Shown here: one piece after another, positions 48,774 to 58,109 of the stretch
How positions within the stretch are numbered: position 1 is the first letter of the stretch
How the letters are laid out: every line of letters begins with the position of its first letter
NCBI RefSeq assembly: GCF_004402705.1
Contig: NZ_SOFM01000016.1
Location: 62,001 to 126,000 of the forward strand
Direction of reading: 5' to 3'
DNA length: 64,000 nucleotides
Origin: Cryobacterium mannosilyticum
Lineage (GTDB): Bacteria > Actinomycetota > Actinomycetes > Actinomycetales > Microbacteriaceae
Position numbers and translations under genes: made by a program
The notes under the pieces: model-generated
Databases searched by the model: none
What the model saw: the letters and a program-made list of their open reading frames with translations, nothing else
Told to the model about the DNA's origin: nothing

Positions 48774-50660
48774 ATGACAGAGAAGTCATTCCCCAGCCCC
48801 TACGACCAGACGCCCGCCGCCGCCGCCGAGGGGTGGAAGGACCTCTACGCCTACAACCTGGTCTTCCAGGACAACCGGCGTGAGGTCGAGGAAGCCAAAT
48901 TCTGGTTCTGCGACAGCCAGCACTGGCCGACGGTGACGAAGCCGTTCGAGACCATCGGTTTCGAATTCGCCGTCTCCTGCCTGGGCCAGTACAACTCGCG
49001 CCACCTGCTGATCCCGCCGGCCAACGGCATCGAGTTCCGCATCCACAACGGCTACGTGTTCATGTCGCCGGTCGGCGTGCCGGAGGCAGAGATCGCCGCC
49101 CGGGTGCCGCAGTTCATGGAACGGGCCGGCCACTACTTCCAAAACTGGGACACCCTGCTCGAACAGTGGCAGGGCAAGATCCGCGGCACCATCGACGAGC
49201 TCAACGAACTCTCCTTCGAAGCGCTGCCCGACGCGGTCCCGGTCGAGGACGTGCTCAGCGGCAAGGGCACCGGCCCCAACAACGAGCTGCTCGGCAACTT
49301 CGACAAGCTGATCGCGCTCACCTACCGGGCCTGGCAGTACCACTTCGAGTTCCTCAACCTCGGCTATGTCGCCTACCTCGACTTTTTCACCTTCTGCAAG
49401 GAGGTCTTCCCCGGCATCCCCGACCAGGCCGTCGCCAAAATGGTGCAGGGCGTGGACATGGAACTCTTCCGTCCGGACGACGAACTCAAGAAGCTCGCCA
49501 AGCTCGCCGTCGAACTCGGCCTCGCCGACCACTTCGGCGACACCGAGAACCCCGACGCGACGCTCGCCCGCATCGCGGCCGCGGCCGGCGGCGACACCTG
49601 GCTGGCAGCATGGGACGAGGCCAGGGACCCGTGGTTCAACTTCACGGTCGGCAACGGCTTCTACGCGCACGACAAGTACTGGATGGACCACCTCGAGCTG
49701 CCGCTCGGGTACATCAAGGATTACATAGTGCGGGTGCAGACCGGCCACAATATCGACCGCCCGGTCGAGGAGCTCGTCGCCGAGCGCGACCGGATCACCG
49801 AGGAGTACTCGGAGCTGCTCAGCCCCGAGCAGCTCGCCGCTTTCCAGGGCAAGCTCGGCCTGGCCCGCCAGGTCTACCCCTACGTCGAGAACCACAACTT
49901 CTACATCGAGCACTGGACCATGGGCGTGTTCTGGCGCAAGGCCAGGCAGCTCTCGAAAATGCTGCAGGGCCAGGGCTTCTGGCCGGAGGAGAACGGCATG
50001 TTCTACCTGCGCCGCGACGAGGTGCGCGAGGCGCTGTTCGACTACGTCACCGGCTGGGGCGTCGGCGCCCCCGCCATCGGCCCCGACTACTGGCCGGCCG
50101 AGGTCGCCCGCCGCACGGTCATCGTCGACGCGCTGTCGAAGGAGCGCCCGCAGCCGGCCCTCAACACGCCGCCCGCCGTGATCACCGAGCCCTTCACCCT
50201 CATGCTCTGGGGCATCACGAGCGACCAGATCAGGAACTGGCTGGGCGACTCGGATGCTCCGGAAGGCGAATTCCGCGGAATGGCCGCCTCCAGCGGCGTG
50301 GCCGAGGGCCCGGCCCGGGTGATCAGCAGCTCCGACCAGCTCTCCGAGGTGCAGGACGGCGACATCCTCGTCGCACCCGTCACCGCGCCGTCGTGGGGGC
50401 CGATCTTCGGCAAGATCCGCGCCACCGTCACCGACATCGGCGGCATGATGAGCCACGCGGCCATCGTCTGCCGGGAATACGGGATGCCCGCCGTCACCGG
50501 GACCGGCACCGCCTCCTCCCAGATCAGGACCGGGCAGTGGCTGCGGGTCGACGGCAACAACGGCACGGTCACGATCGTGGAAGACCACGATCACGACCTC
50601 AGCCTGGCGCCGGCCGCCGCGGTCCAGCTCGACGCCGCTCTGGAAAGCAGCCATGCCTGA
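48774..50660 (+). CDS. Dikinase substrate/His-swivel subunit (phenylphosphate-synthase-like)
   Basis: A 628-residue protein. Residues about 1-500 are a substrate-binding part (WFCDSQHWPTVTKPFETIG, FRIHNGYVFMSPVGV, HNFYIEHWTMGVFWRKA). Residues about 510-605 are a PEP-utiliser swivel domain (GMAASSGVAEGPARVI) with the phosphoryl-carrying His at about 561 in GGMMSHAAIVCREYG. No PEP-binding TIM barrel follows. Size and split resemble the alpha subunit of phenylphosphate synthase and, in one chain, rifampin phosphotransferase. I infer transfer of a phosphoryl group from His to an alcohol or phenol produced by the P450. Specificity is unknown. Confidence 0.88.
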   Translation: MTEKSFPSPYDQTPAAAAEGWKDLYAYNLVFQDNRREVEEAKFWFCDSQHWPTVTKPFETIGFEFAVSCLGQYNSRHLLIPPANGIEFRIHNGYVFMSPVGVPEAEIAARVPQFMERAGHYFQNWDTLLEQWQGKIRGTIDELNELSFEALPDAVPVEDVLSGKGTGPNNELLGNFDKLIALTYRAWQYHFEFLNLGYVAYLDFFTFCKEVFPGIPDQAVAKMVQGVDMELFRPDDELKKLAKLAVELGLADHFGDTENPDATLARIAAAAGGDTWLAAWDEARDPWFNFTVGNGFYAHDKYWMDHLELPLGYIKDYIVRVQTGHNIDRPVEELVAERDRITEEYSELLSPEQLAAFQGKLGLARQVYPYVENHNFYIEHWTMGVFWRKARQLSKMLQGQGFWPEENGMFYLRRDEVREALFDYVTGWGVGAPAIGPDYWPAEVARRTVIVDALSKERPQPALNTPPAVITEPFTLMLWGITSDQIRNWLGDSDAPEGEFRGMAASSGVAEGPARVISSSDQLSEVQDGDILVAPVTAPSWGPIFGKIRATVTDIGGMMSHAAIVCREYGMPAVTGTGTASSQIRTGQWLRVDGNNGTVTIVEDHDHDLSLAPAAAVQLDAALESSHA

Positions 50661-51435
50661 GGCCGGCACGGCCCCGACCTCCCCCAGAACGGTGCTGATC
50701 ACCGGCGCCGCCGGCGGTCTGGGCCGTGCCTTCGCCCTGGGCTTCGCGGCCCAGGGTGACCGGGTGGTCGTCGCCGACGTCAACCTCGACGGCTGCCGGG
50801 AGACCGTGTCGCTGATCGCGGCCTCCGGCGGCACGGCCCTGGCCGTCGGCGTCAACGTCACCGCCCTCGACTCGGCAACCGCAATGTCGATGACCGCCGC
50901 GTCCTTCAGCCGCGACCACGGCGGCGAAGGCAAGATCGACGTGGTCATCAACAACGCCGCGATCTACGCCACCGTCACGCGGGCCCCGTTCACCGAACTC
51001 GACCCCGACGAATGGGACCGGGTGATGGCCGTCAACCTCAAGGGTCCGTGGCTGGTCACTCGCGCCTGCTCGCCGTACCTGCCCGACGGCGGAAAGGTGA
51101 TCAACCTCTCCTCAGCCACCGTGATGAGCGGCTCGGCCCAGTGGGCGCACTACGTGGCGTCGAAGGGCGGGGTGATCGCACTCACCCGGGTGCTCGCCAA
51201 GGAGCTCGGCGACCGGAACATCACGGTGAACGCGATCGCACCGGGCTTCACCCTCACCGAGGCCAGCTACGGGCTGATCGACGGGGCCGAGCAGTACGGA
51301 GTGGACCGCGGCGCCCTCAAACGGGCCAGCGAGCCGGGCGACATCGTCGGAGCGGCGCTCTTCCTGGCCGGCCCCGGCAGCAACTACATCACCGGCCAGA
51401 CCCTCGTGGTCGACGGCGGCCGGCAGTTCATCTAA
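50653..51435 (+). CDS. SDR-family NAD(P)-dependent dehydrogenase
   Basis: A 260-residue classical short-chain dehydrogenase: TGAAGGLGRAF (cofactor loop), VADVNLDG after beta-2 (Asp favours NAD), VINNAAIY, catalytic Ser in INLSSATVMSGS, and HYVASKGGVIAL with Tyr-x3-Lys. It overlaps the dikinase stop by 8 bp, so it is translationally coupled. A dehydrogenase for a secondary alcohol or a diol in the pathway is a reasonable guess. Confidence 0.92.
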   Translation: MPEAGTAPTSPRTVLITGAAGGLGRAFALGFAAQGDRVVVADVNLDGCRETVSLIAASGGTALAVGVNVTALDSATAMSMTAASFSRDHGGEGKIDVVINNAAIYATVTRAPFTELDPDEWDRVMAVNLKGPWLVTRACSPYLPDGGKVINLSSATVMSGSAQWAHYVASKGGVIALTRVLAKELGDRNITVNAIAPGFTLTEASYGLIDGAEQYGVDRGALKRASEPGDIVGAALFLAGPGSNYITGQTLVVDGGRQFI

Positions 51436-51461
51436 CGAGTTCGAACAAGGAGACCCGAGAA

Positions 51462-51782
51462 ATGCCAACCGTAACCTACGTCGCCTACGACGGCAGCGAG
51501 ACCATCGTCAACGGATTCGCGGGCGACTCCGTCATGGAGACCGCGGTGCGCAACGGCGTCCCCGGCATCGTCGCCGAGTGCGGCGGCAGCCTGTCCTGCG
51601 CCACCTGCCACGTCTTCGTCTGCGCCGACAGCGCGGGACTTTTCCCGCCCCGGGCCGACCTCGAGGACGACATGCTCGACGGCACGGCCGTCGACCGGGA
51701 AGAGAGTTCCCGGCTGTCCTGCCAGCTCAAGCTGACGGATGACGTGGCCGTGCACGTGCAGACCCCCGAGACCCAGGTCTGA
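51462..51782 (+). CDS. [2Fe-2S] ferredoxin
   Basis: A 106-residue adrenodoxin/putidaredoxin-type ferredoxin. Cluster ligands: Cys in AECGGSLSCATCHVF (C-x5-C-x2-C) and a fourth Cys in RLSCQLKL. It ends VHVQTPETQV. AGGAG precedes the ATG. It carries single electrons from the next gene product to the P450, as in the putidaredoxin system. Confidence 0.94.
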   Translation: MPTVTYVAYDGSETIVNGFAGDSVMETAVRNGVPGIVAECGGSLSCATCHVFVCADSAGLFPPRADLEDDMLDGTAVDREESSRLSCQLKLTDDVAVHVQTPETQV

Positions 51783-51787
51783 GCGAC

Positions 51788-53077
51788 ATGCCCACTCCAG
51801 CGCAGCCCCGCACGGGCACCCTCATCGTCGGCAACTGCCAGGCGGGTGTGCAGATCGCCTCCACCCTGCGCGAGCTGGGCGACACCGAACCCATCACGCT
51901 GGTCGGCGAGGAACCGCACGCTCCCTACCAGCGGCCCCCGCTGTCGAAGGCCTTCCTCAAGGGCGAGGCCACCGCCGACTCCCTGGCCTTCCGCACGCAC
52001 GACTTCTACCGGGAGCACGACATCGAACTCGTCACCCGGGAGCGGATCGTCACGATCACCCGGGACGAGACGGGCGGCGTGGCCGTGGCCGAGTCGGGGC
52101 GCACCTTCCCGTTCGCCCGCCTCGCCCTGGCCACGGGCGCCGTGCCGCGCACGATCCCCTTCGAGGGTTCTGAGCTGGAGGGCGTCAGCTACCTCCGCAC
52201 CGCCACCGAGGCGACGGTGCTCGAGCAGCAGCTGCACCAGGCGACGAACGTCGTCGTGGTCGGTGGCGGGTTCATCGGGCTGGAGGTCGCCGCCGGGGCC
52301 CGCGCGGCCGGCAAGTACGTGACCGTGCTCGAAGCCGCCCCACGGCTGATCGGCCGGGCCGTCTGCGAGCAGACCAGCGAGTTCTACCTCCAGGCGCACC
52401 GGCGGCGGGGCACCCGGGTGGTCCTCAACGCGAAGGTCGTGCGCTTCACCGGAGAGCACGACCGGGTCACCGGGGTCGAACTCGGCGACGGAACCGTCGT
52501 GCCGGCCGAGGTCGTGCTGATCGGCGTCGGCGTCATCCCGCGCACCGAACTCGCCGGGCAGCTCGGACTGCAGGTCGACAACGGAATCGTCGTCGACACT
52601 CACGCGCTCGCCTCGGACGGGCTCACCGTGGCCGCCGGCGACTGTGCGAACATGCCGAACCCGTCGATCGCGGACTTCGGCCAGGGCCGACTGCGGCTGG
52701 AGAGCGTGCAGAACGCCGTCGAACAGGCCAAAGTCGCGGCGGCCACCCTGCTCGGCCAGGCTGCCGAGCACAAGACGGTGCCCTGGTTCTGGTCGGACCA
52801 GGCCGACCTCAAACTACAGATCGCCGGCCTCTCCGGAGAGCACGACCAGGTCGTGCTCCGCGGTGACCCAGACTCGGAGAAGTTCTCCCTGCTCTACTAC
52901 CGGGACGGCATCCTGATCGCCGCCGACTGCGTCAACAGCCCACTCGACTTCATGGCCGTGCGCAACGCCCTGCACAAGGGCCAGTCGGTCCCCGCCGCGC
53001 TGGCGGCCGACAGCTCGGTCCCGCTCAAGAAGTCCGTCACCGACGTGCTCCTTCCCGTTCCTTCCCCGGCCGCGTAG
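51788..53077 (+). CDS. FAD/NAD(P)H ferredoxin reductase
   Basis: A 429-residue reductase of the putidaredoxin-reductase/rhodocoxin-reductase family: PYQRPPLSKAFLKGE, VVVGGGFIGLEVAAGARAAGK (NAD motif), VAAGDCANMPNPS and a C-terminal domain. The first FAD-binding motif is GNCQAG rather than G-x-G-x-x-G: the second Gly is Cys. Relatives with Ser at this spot exist, so it may still bind FAD. It lies 5 bp after ferredoxin. With P450 and ferredoxin it completes a three-component monooxygenase. Confidence 0.92.
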   Translation: MPTPAQPRTGTLIVGNCQAGVQIASTLRELGDTEPITLVGEEPHAPYQRPPLSKAFLKGEATADSLAFRTHDFYREHDIELVTRERIVTITRDETGGVAVAESGRTFPFARLALATGAVPRTIPFEGSELEGVSYLRTATEATVLEQQLHQATNVVVVGGGFIGLEVAAGARAAGKYVTVLEAAPRLIGRAVCEQTSEFYLQAHRRRGTRVVLNAKVVRFTGEHDRVTGVELGDGTVVPAEVVLIGVGVIPRTELAGQLGLQVDNGIVVDTHALASDGLTVAAGDCANMPNPSIADFGQGRLRLESVQNAVEQAKVAAATLLGQAAEHKTVPWFWSDQADLKLQIAGLSGEHDQVVLRGDPDSEKFSLLYYRDGILIAADCVNSPLDFMAVRNALHKGQSVPAALAADSSVPLKKSVTDVLLPVPSPAA

Positions 53078-53129
53078 GCCCCTTCCCGTGTGCGCCCCGG
53101 CGCCGGCCACCCCAGAAAGCGAGATCGCC

Positions 53130-53774
53130 ATGACTCTGCAGACCGAACACCCCGTCGACACCTCACCCATCGACGTCGCCGGCGACGCCCCGACCGACCT
53201 CGACCCGCTCTGGCGGGCCGTCGAACCGGAGATGCGCACGCGCGGCAACGACATCCATATCCCGATCTCGTTCGCCTTCGCGGAGCGGCTCTGCGAGGCC
53301 TACCCGGAGGCGGACTCCCTCGTCGTGCGGGTGGCGATCCTGCTGCACGACACCGGCTGGGCGCGCGTCGACGAGACCAAGATCATCTCCGAAGGGTTCG
53401 GCGCGAACTGGCGGCAGGCGCAGATCCGGTTCGAACACGAGATCAAGGGCTGTGAGATCGCCAGGGAGGTGCTGCCGGGCCTCGGCTACGACGACGCGTT
53501 CATCACCCGGGTGACCGACATCATCGACGGCCACGACACCCGCGCGGAGTCGCACTCGATCGAGGATTCCCTCGTGCGCGACGCCGACCGGCTGTGGCGC
53601 TTCAACCCGGCCGGAATCGCCCTGGCCTCCAGCTGGTTCGGCCAGACCCCGTCCTTCTACTGCCGGCGCCTCCGCACCGAGATCCTGCCCGAGCTGATCA
53701 CGGCCGCCGGGCTCGAGATGGCGACGGTCGAACTGGACCGGGCCGAGGCGCTGCTCAAGGTGGCGGTGCTCTGA
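53130..53774 (+). CDS. HD-domain hydrolase-like protein
   Basis: A 214-residue HD-superfamily protein. DIHIPISFAFAERLCEAYPE provides the first His, AILLHDTGWARV the HD doublet, and the region FEHEIKGCEIAREVLP with DIIDGHDTRAE and DADRLWRFN the further His/Asp ligands, so a metal centre is likely. HD proteins are mostly phosphohydrolases or lyases for phosphorylated ligands. Within an operon encoding a dikinase this suggests that it hydrolyses, or regulates, the phosphorylated intermediate. Its stop overlaps the ALDH start. Confidence 0.87.
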   Translation: MTLQTEHPVDTSPIDVAGDAPTDLDPLWRAVEPEMRTRGNDIHIPISFAFAERLCEAYPEADSLVVRVAILLHDTGWARVDETKIISEGFGANWRQAQIRFEHEIKGCEIAREVLPGLGYDDAFITRVTDIIDGHDTRAESHSIEDSLVRDADRLWRFNPAGIALASSWFGQTPSFYCRRLRTEILPELITAAGLEMATVELDRAEALLKVAVL

Positions 53775-55246
53775 TGGAGACGGCCGTGGCGACCCTGCCC
53801 TACACGCACACCGCCGACCTCTTCATCGACGGCGCCTGGACGCCGGCCGAGGGCACGGGGAGCACCCCGGTGACCAACCCGGCCACCGAGGAGATCTGGG
53901 GGAGCGTGCCCATCGCATCCGCCGGAGACCTGGACCGGGCCGTCGGCGCGGCCCGGCACGCGTTCACCGGCCACGGCTGGCGCGACCTGACACCCACCGA
54001 GCGGGCCGGCCACCTGCTGCGACTGGCCGATGAGGTCGAGAAGCGGGCCGAGGCGATCTCGCACACCAACACCTGGGAGAACGGGTCCCCGGTCGCCGAG
54101 ACCGCCAGGGCGGCGTCGAACGCGGCCGCGATCTTCCGCTACTTCGCGTCGCTCGCTCCGCACCTGGAAACCCCCGACATCCGCCCATTCCCCGACGGCT
54201 CCGCCGAGACCGTCGTGCGGAAGGACCCGGTGGGCGTCTGTGCGCTGATCGCCCCGTGGAACTTCCCGATCAACCTCGTCGTGGCCAAGCTGGCGCCGGC
54301 CCTGATGGCCGGCTGCACCGTCGTGATCAAGCCGGCCTCACCGACGCCGCTTTCCATCCGCCAGATCGCGGATGCCGCCACGGCCGCCGGGATCCCGGCC
54401 GGCGTGATCAACGTGGTCACCGGCAACAGCTCGGTGGGCGACGCCCTCGTGCGGCACCCCGGCATCGACAAGGTGGCGTTCACCGGCTCCACCCCGGTGG
54501 GGCGCTCGATCGGCGCGGCCTGCGGCGAACTGCTCCGGCCGGTGACCCTGGAGCTCGGCGGCAAGTCCTCCGCCCTCGTGCTGCCCGACGTCGACCTGGC
54601 GGAGATGGCGAAGGTGCTCATCCGCAGCTGCATGCGCAACACCGGGCAGACCTGCTACATCTCCACCCGCGTGCTCGCCCCGCGGGAGCGCTATGACGAA
54701 CTCGTCGACATGGTCACCGCCACGATCAGTGCGGCGCCGCAGGGTGACCCGATGGACCCGGCGACCGTGTTCGGGCCCAGCGCCACCGCCGCGCAGCGCG
54801 ACACCGTGCGCGGCTATATCAGGTCGGGGATCGCCGAGGGCGCCCGCGCGACGACCGGCGGTGACGTCGCCTCCGGGTTCGACCGGGGCTTCTACGTGAA
54901 GCCGACGGTCTTCGTCGACGTCACCCCCGGGATGCGGATCGCCAGGGAGGAGATCTTCGGGCCCGTGCTGTCGATCCTGCGCTACGACACCCTCGACGAG
55001 GCGGTGGGGATCGCCAACAACACCGGCTTCGGCCTCGGCGGCACCGTGTTCTCGGCGGATGTCGACCTGGCGTTCGAGGTGGCCGCCCGCGTGGACACCG
55101 GCTCTATCGGGCTCAACTTCTTCGCGTCGAACCATGCCGCGCCGTTCGCGGGCCGCCACGACTCCGGCCTCGGCGTCGAGTTCGGGCTGGAGGGACTGCA
55201 CGTGTACCTCAAGCCGCAGTCGGTGCACCGCCGCATCCGTTCGTAG
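53774..55246 (+). CDS. Aldehyde dehydrogenase
   Basis: A 490-residue NAD(P)-dependent aldehyde dehydrogenase: APWNFPINLVVAKLAPAL, GFTGSTPVG-type loop FTGSTPVGRSIG, catalytic Glu in TLELGGKS, nucleophile Cys in NTGQTCYIST, and EEIFGPVLSILRYD. ATG overlaps the HD stop by one base (TGATG). It ends the P450 operon and should oxidise a pathway aldehyde to the acid. The convergent APC permease gene begins about 50 bp beyond on the opposite strand. Confidence 0.93.
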   Translation: METAVATLPYTHTADLFIDGAWTPAEGTGSTPVTNPATEEIWGSVPIASAGDLDRAVGAARHAFTGHGWRDLTPTERAGHLLRLADEVEKRAEAISHTNTWENGSPVAETARAASNAAAIFRYFASLAPHLETPDIRPFPDGSAETVVRKDPVGVCALIAPWNFPINLVVAKLAPALMAGCTVVIKPASPTPLSIRQIADAATAAGIPAGVINVVTGNSSVGDALVRHPGIDKVAFTGSTPVGRSIGAACGELLRPVTLELGGKSSALVLPDVDLAEMAKVLIRSCMRNTGQTCYISTRVLAPRERYDELVDMVTATISAAPQGDPMDPATVFGPSATAAQRDTVRGYIRSGIAEGARATTGGDVASGFDRGFYVKPTVFVDVTPGMRIAREEIFGPVLSILRYDTLDEAVGIANNTGFGLGGTVFSADVDLAFEVAARVDTGSIGLNFFASNHAAPFAGRHDSGLGVEFGLEGLHVYLKPQSVHRRIRS

Positions 55247-55294
55247 CGGGCGCAGGCTTGTGCAGCTCGGGCTCCTCCGCCTCAGCCGCCCGCC

Positions 55295-57280
55295 TCAGCC
55301 GCCGCCGACGTGGATGCCGGGCCGGCGGGCCGGGTCGGCCTCGCTGGTGCGGAGGATCTCGCGCACCACGGGGGCGGTGTCGCCCTGCCCGAGCAGGAGG
55401 TAGCGGACGAGATGGGCTACCGGGTTGCCCTCCGACCACTCGAAGTAGGCGTGCGGCCGCACGCCGGCAGCGTCCCGGAGCGCCAGCAGGATGGCGGCGA
55501 TGGCGTTCGGGGCCGCGGGGCTCTTCGCCCGCAGCACCCGGTAGCCGTCGGCCTCGACCCCGCGCACCTGCAGCCGCTCGCTGAAGCCGGACGGGTCGAC
55601 GACCTCGATCTCCAGGAACAGGAGGTCGGCCGCACCCGGCACCGGGTTCATCCCGCGCTGCTCGCGCTCCTTCTGTGCATAGTCGCCGCGGGTGCCGGGC
55701 GCCCGCTTGTGGGCGACCAGGTTGAGGGCCCCGTCGTAGTCGAGGGAGTCCCGGATGTACCGCCTTGCCGTCTCGTCGAACTCGACCTGCTCCACCCGGA
55801 GCTCGGTCGTGCGGGACACCCGCGAGATCAGGGACACGGTGACGATCCCGAGGATGAAGAAGGCGGAGATGGTGATGCCGTCCGGCTTCTCGATGATGTT
55901 CGCGCCGAGCGCGTAGAGGAGCACGAAGGTGAGCACGCCGAACGCGACGCTCGCGCCCCGTTGCCGCCGCCGCACGGCGGAGATGGTCACCGCGACCGCG
56001 CCGGACACCATCATCACCAGGATCCCGGTGGCGTAGGCCCCGGCCTGCGCGTTGACGTCCGCGTTGAAACCGATCGTGATCAGGATGCTGACGCCGGTGT
56101 AGACGAGCACGACCGGCCGCACCGCGCGGCTCCACTCGGGGGCCATGCCGTAGGAGGGCAGGTAGCGCGGGACGATGTTGATCAACCCCGCCATCGCCGA
56201 CGCCCCGGCGAACCAGAGGATCAGGATGCTGCTCACGTCGTAGACCGTGCCGAACACGTTGCCGACCCGCTCGTGCGCGAGGTAGGCGAGGGCGCGCCCG
56301 CTGGCCGCCCCGCCGTCCTGGAACGCCGCGGCCGGGATCAGCACCGTGGTGACCAGGCTGCTGGCCAGTAGGTAGACGCTCATGATGACGGCCGCGGCGG
56401 TGAGCAGCTTGCGGGTGTTGCGGATGCGGGACGCCAGCCGTTCCTCCGGCGTGCTTCCCGCGGCCGCGACGAGCGGCATCATGCTGACCCCGGTCTCGAA
56501 GCCCGACAGGCCGAGCACGAGCAGGGGGAACGCGATGATCGCCGGTCCGGCGATGTCCCCGAACCCCGTGCCCCGGGCGGACAGGGCGCCGATCCAGTCG
56601 GACAGGGCCCGGGGTTCGGTGAAGACGTCGTAGAGGCCGACGCCGATCACGATGCCGTTCAGCAGCAGGAACAGGGCGACCAGGGGGATCGCGACCGAGA
56701 CCGCCTCGCTGAAGCCGAGCAGGAAGACCCCGCCGAGGATGAGCAGCAGCACGACCGTGATGGTCACGGCATGCCCCTGGAGGAAGGCCGGTACGAACGG
56801 GTTCTCGAGAAGGTGCACCGTGGCATCCGCCGACGACAGGGTGATCGTGATGATCCAGCTCGTCGCGACGAAGCCGAGCAGCACGAGCACGAAGACCTTG
56901 CCGCGCCAGAACGGCAGGAGTCGCTCCAGCATCGCCACCGAGCCCTGGCCGCGCGGGCTCTCCTGGGCCACCCGCCGGTACATCGGCAGCATGCCGAGCA
57001 GGGTCAGCGCCACGATCAACAGCGTCGCCAGCGGAGAGAGGGCGCCGGCCGCCAGGGCCGCGATGCCGGGAAGGTAGGACAGGGTCGAGAAATAGTCGAC
57101 GCCGGTCAGACACATCACCTTCCACCAGGAGTGGGTGGCCGTGGTCTCCTCGCTGCTCTCCGGTCCCACCGGCTGAACTCGGTTCTGCAGCAGCCAGCGC
57201 GTGAAAGCGTTGGTCGGGGCCGTGGCGCGCGGCGGGCGTGGCACGCTCGCGGGAATCAGCGGTCGGGCAGGTGACGTCAT
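55295..57280 (-). CDS. APC-superfamily permease with long cytosolic tail
   Basis: A 661-residue transporter. Residues about 50-490 hold about 12 helices of the amino-acid-polyamine-organocation type (CLTGVDYFSTLSYLPGIAAL, PLLVLGLSGFETGVSMMPLV). The last ~150 residues are a soluble domain (RVEQVEFDETARRYI, LFLEIEVVDPSGFSERLQV, HAYFEWSEGNPVAHLVRYLLLGQG). This layout is typical of actinobacterial KUP-less 'amino acid transporter' genes with a regulatory tail. GGGAG lies upstream of the ATG. It is convergent to the P450 operon and may transport its substrate; that link is inference. Confidence 0.83.
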   Translation of the reverse strand: MTSPARPLIPASVPRPPRATAPTNAFTRWLLQNRVQPVGPESSEETTATHSWWKVMCLTGVDYFSTLSYLPGIAALAAGALSPLATLLIVALTLLGMLPMYRRVAQESPRGQGSVAMLERLLPFWRGKVFVLVLLGFVATSWIITITLSSADATVHLLENPFVPAFLQGHAVTITVVLLLILGGVFLLGFSEAVSVAIPLVALFLLLNGIVIGVGLYDVFTEPRALSDWIGALSARGTGFGDIAGPAIIAFPLLVLGLSGFETGVSMMPLVAAAGSTPEERLASRIRNTRKLLTAAAVIMSVYLLASSLVTTVLIPAAAFQDGGAASGRALAYLAHERVGNVFGTVYDVSSILILWFAGASAMAGLINIVPRYLPSYGMAPEWSRAVRPVVLVYTGVSILITIGFNADVNAQAGAYATGILVMMVSGAVAVTISAVRRRQRGASVAFGVLTFVLLYALGANIIEKPDGITISAFFILGIVTVSLISRVSRTTELRVEQVEFDETARRYIRDSLDYDGALNLVAHKRAPGTRGDYAQKEREQRGMNPVPGAADLLFLEIEVVDPSGFSERLQVRGVEADGYRVLRAKSPAAPNAIAAILLALRDAAGVRPHAYFEWSEGNPVAHLVRYLLLGQGDTAPVVREILRTSEADPARRPGIHVGGG

Positions 57281-57529
57281 GGTTCTCTCTCCCGGTGGCA
57301 CTCGGCCTGCCTCGGGCCCGGCGGAACCACGTCGACAGATCACCATTGTCGACCCTTCGCGCCGTTTCGTGGCCATTCGCGGCGCGGTGATCCGCAACGT
57401 CGCCGGGGCGCGCCCGCCGGGCCGCCGGAGCCGACCATAATCGACGTGTACCCCCTGGGCAGCCGGCCCACCGGGAGTAGAGGTCCCGAGCCGAGCATCC
57501 GCCCGCGCTCGCCGCCGGAAAGTGAATCC

Positions 57530-58087
57530 ATGCCAGGCATCCCCACCACCCGGGTCGCCGTTCGAGGCGTCTGGGAGGGTGACACCCCGGACTACGGCAA
57601 CGTCGTCGACGCCGAGAACGCGGGCAGGCTGCTCACCGACCTCGTGCGTTCCGCCCTCGAACTGCTCGAATACCGCCGGCTCGCCTGGGAGCCCGACGCG
57701 ATCCAGCTCGTGTCGAGCGACCGGGCGGCCTACCTGAGGTTTCCGGCGGCCGACGAGCGCACGGCGGATGTCGCGGTGCAGCTGTCGCAGGCCCTCTCCG
57801 CGCATGCCGCCGACGGGCTCAACCTCGGCCGCATCATGGGGGCCAACCCGCCCTGGCGGTCGGTGCGCATCCTCGTGCTCGCCGACGAGGACGGCGCCGC
57901 GACCACGCGCCTCGACCTCGATCCGGAGGGGGAGTGCCGGGTGTCCTGGTACGGCCCCTTCGACAACGCCCGGTTCTCCGAGATCGCCACCGGGTTCGCG
58001 GTCTTCCTCACCCATATCGTCGCGAACGTGTTCGACGACGACGACGGCAGCGAGACGTTCGAGGAATCGTTCGACTGGGTCGTCTGA
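57530..58087 (+). CDS. Hypothetical protein (185 aa)
   Basis: A soluble alpha/beta protein with no signal peptide. Notable segments: DTPDYGNVVDAENAGRLLTD, ELLEYRRLAWEPDAI, GLNLGRIMGANPPWRSVRIL and a very acidic end FDDDDGSETFEESFDWVV. Not assigned to a family. GGAAA lies 9 bases before the ATG. It is divergent from the APC permease (250-bp gap) and convergent with the MATE gene. Confidence 0.65.
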   Translation: MPGIPTTRVAVRGVWEGDTPDYGNVVDAENAGRLLTDLVRSALELLEYRRLAWEPDAIQLVSSDRAAYLRFPAADERTADVAVQLSQALSAHAADGLNLGRIMGANPPWRSVRILVLADEDGAATTRLDLDPEGECRVSWYGPFDNARFSEIATGFAVFLTHIVANVFDDDDGSETFEESFDWVV

Positions 58088-58109
58088 GACCGATCTTCGC
58101 CGGGCCGGT

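Noticed and set aside
48786..50954. 720-codon open frame antisense to the dikinase subunit and SDR
   Set aside because: Composition is that of a mirrored high-GC gene and no domain is recognisable, while the plus-strand product is clearly functional.
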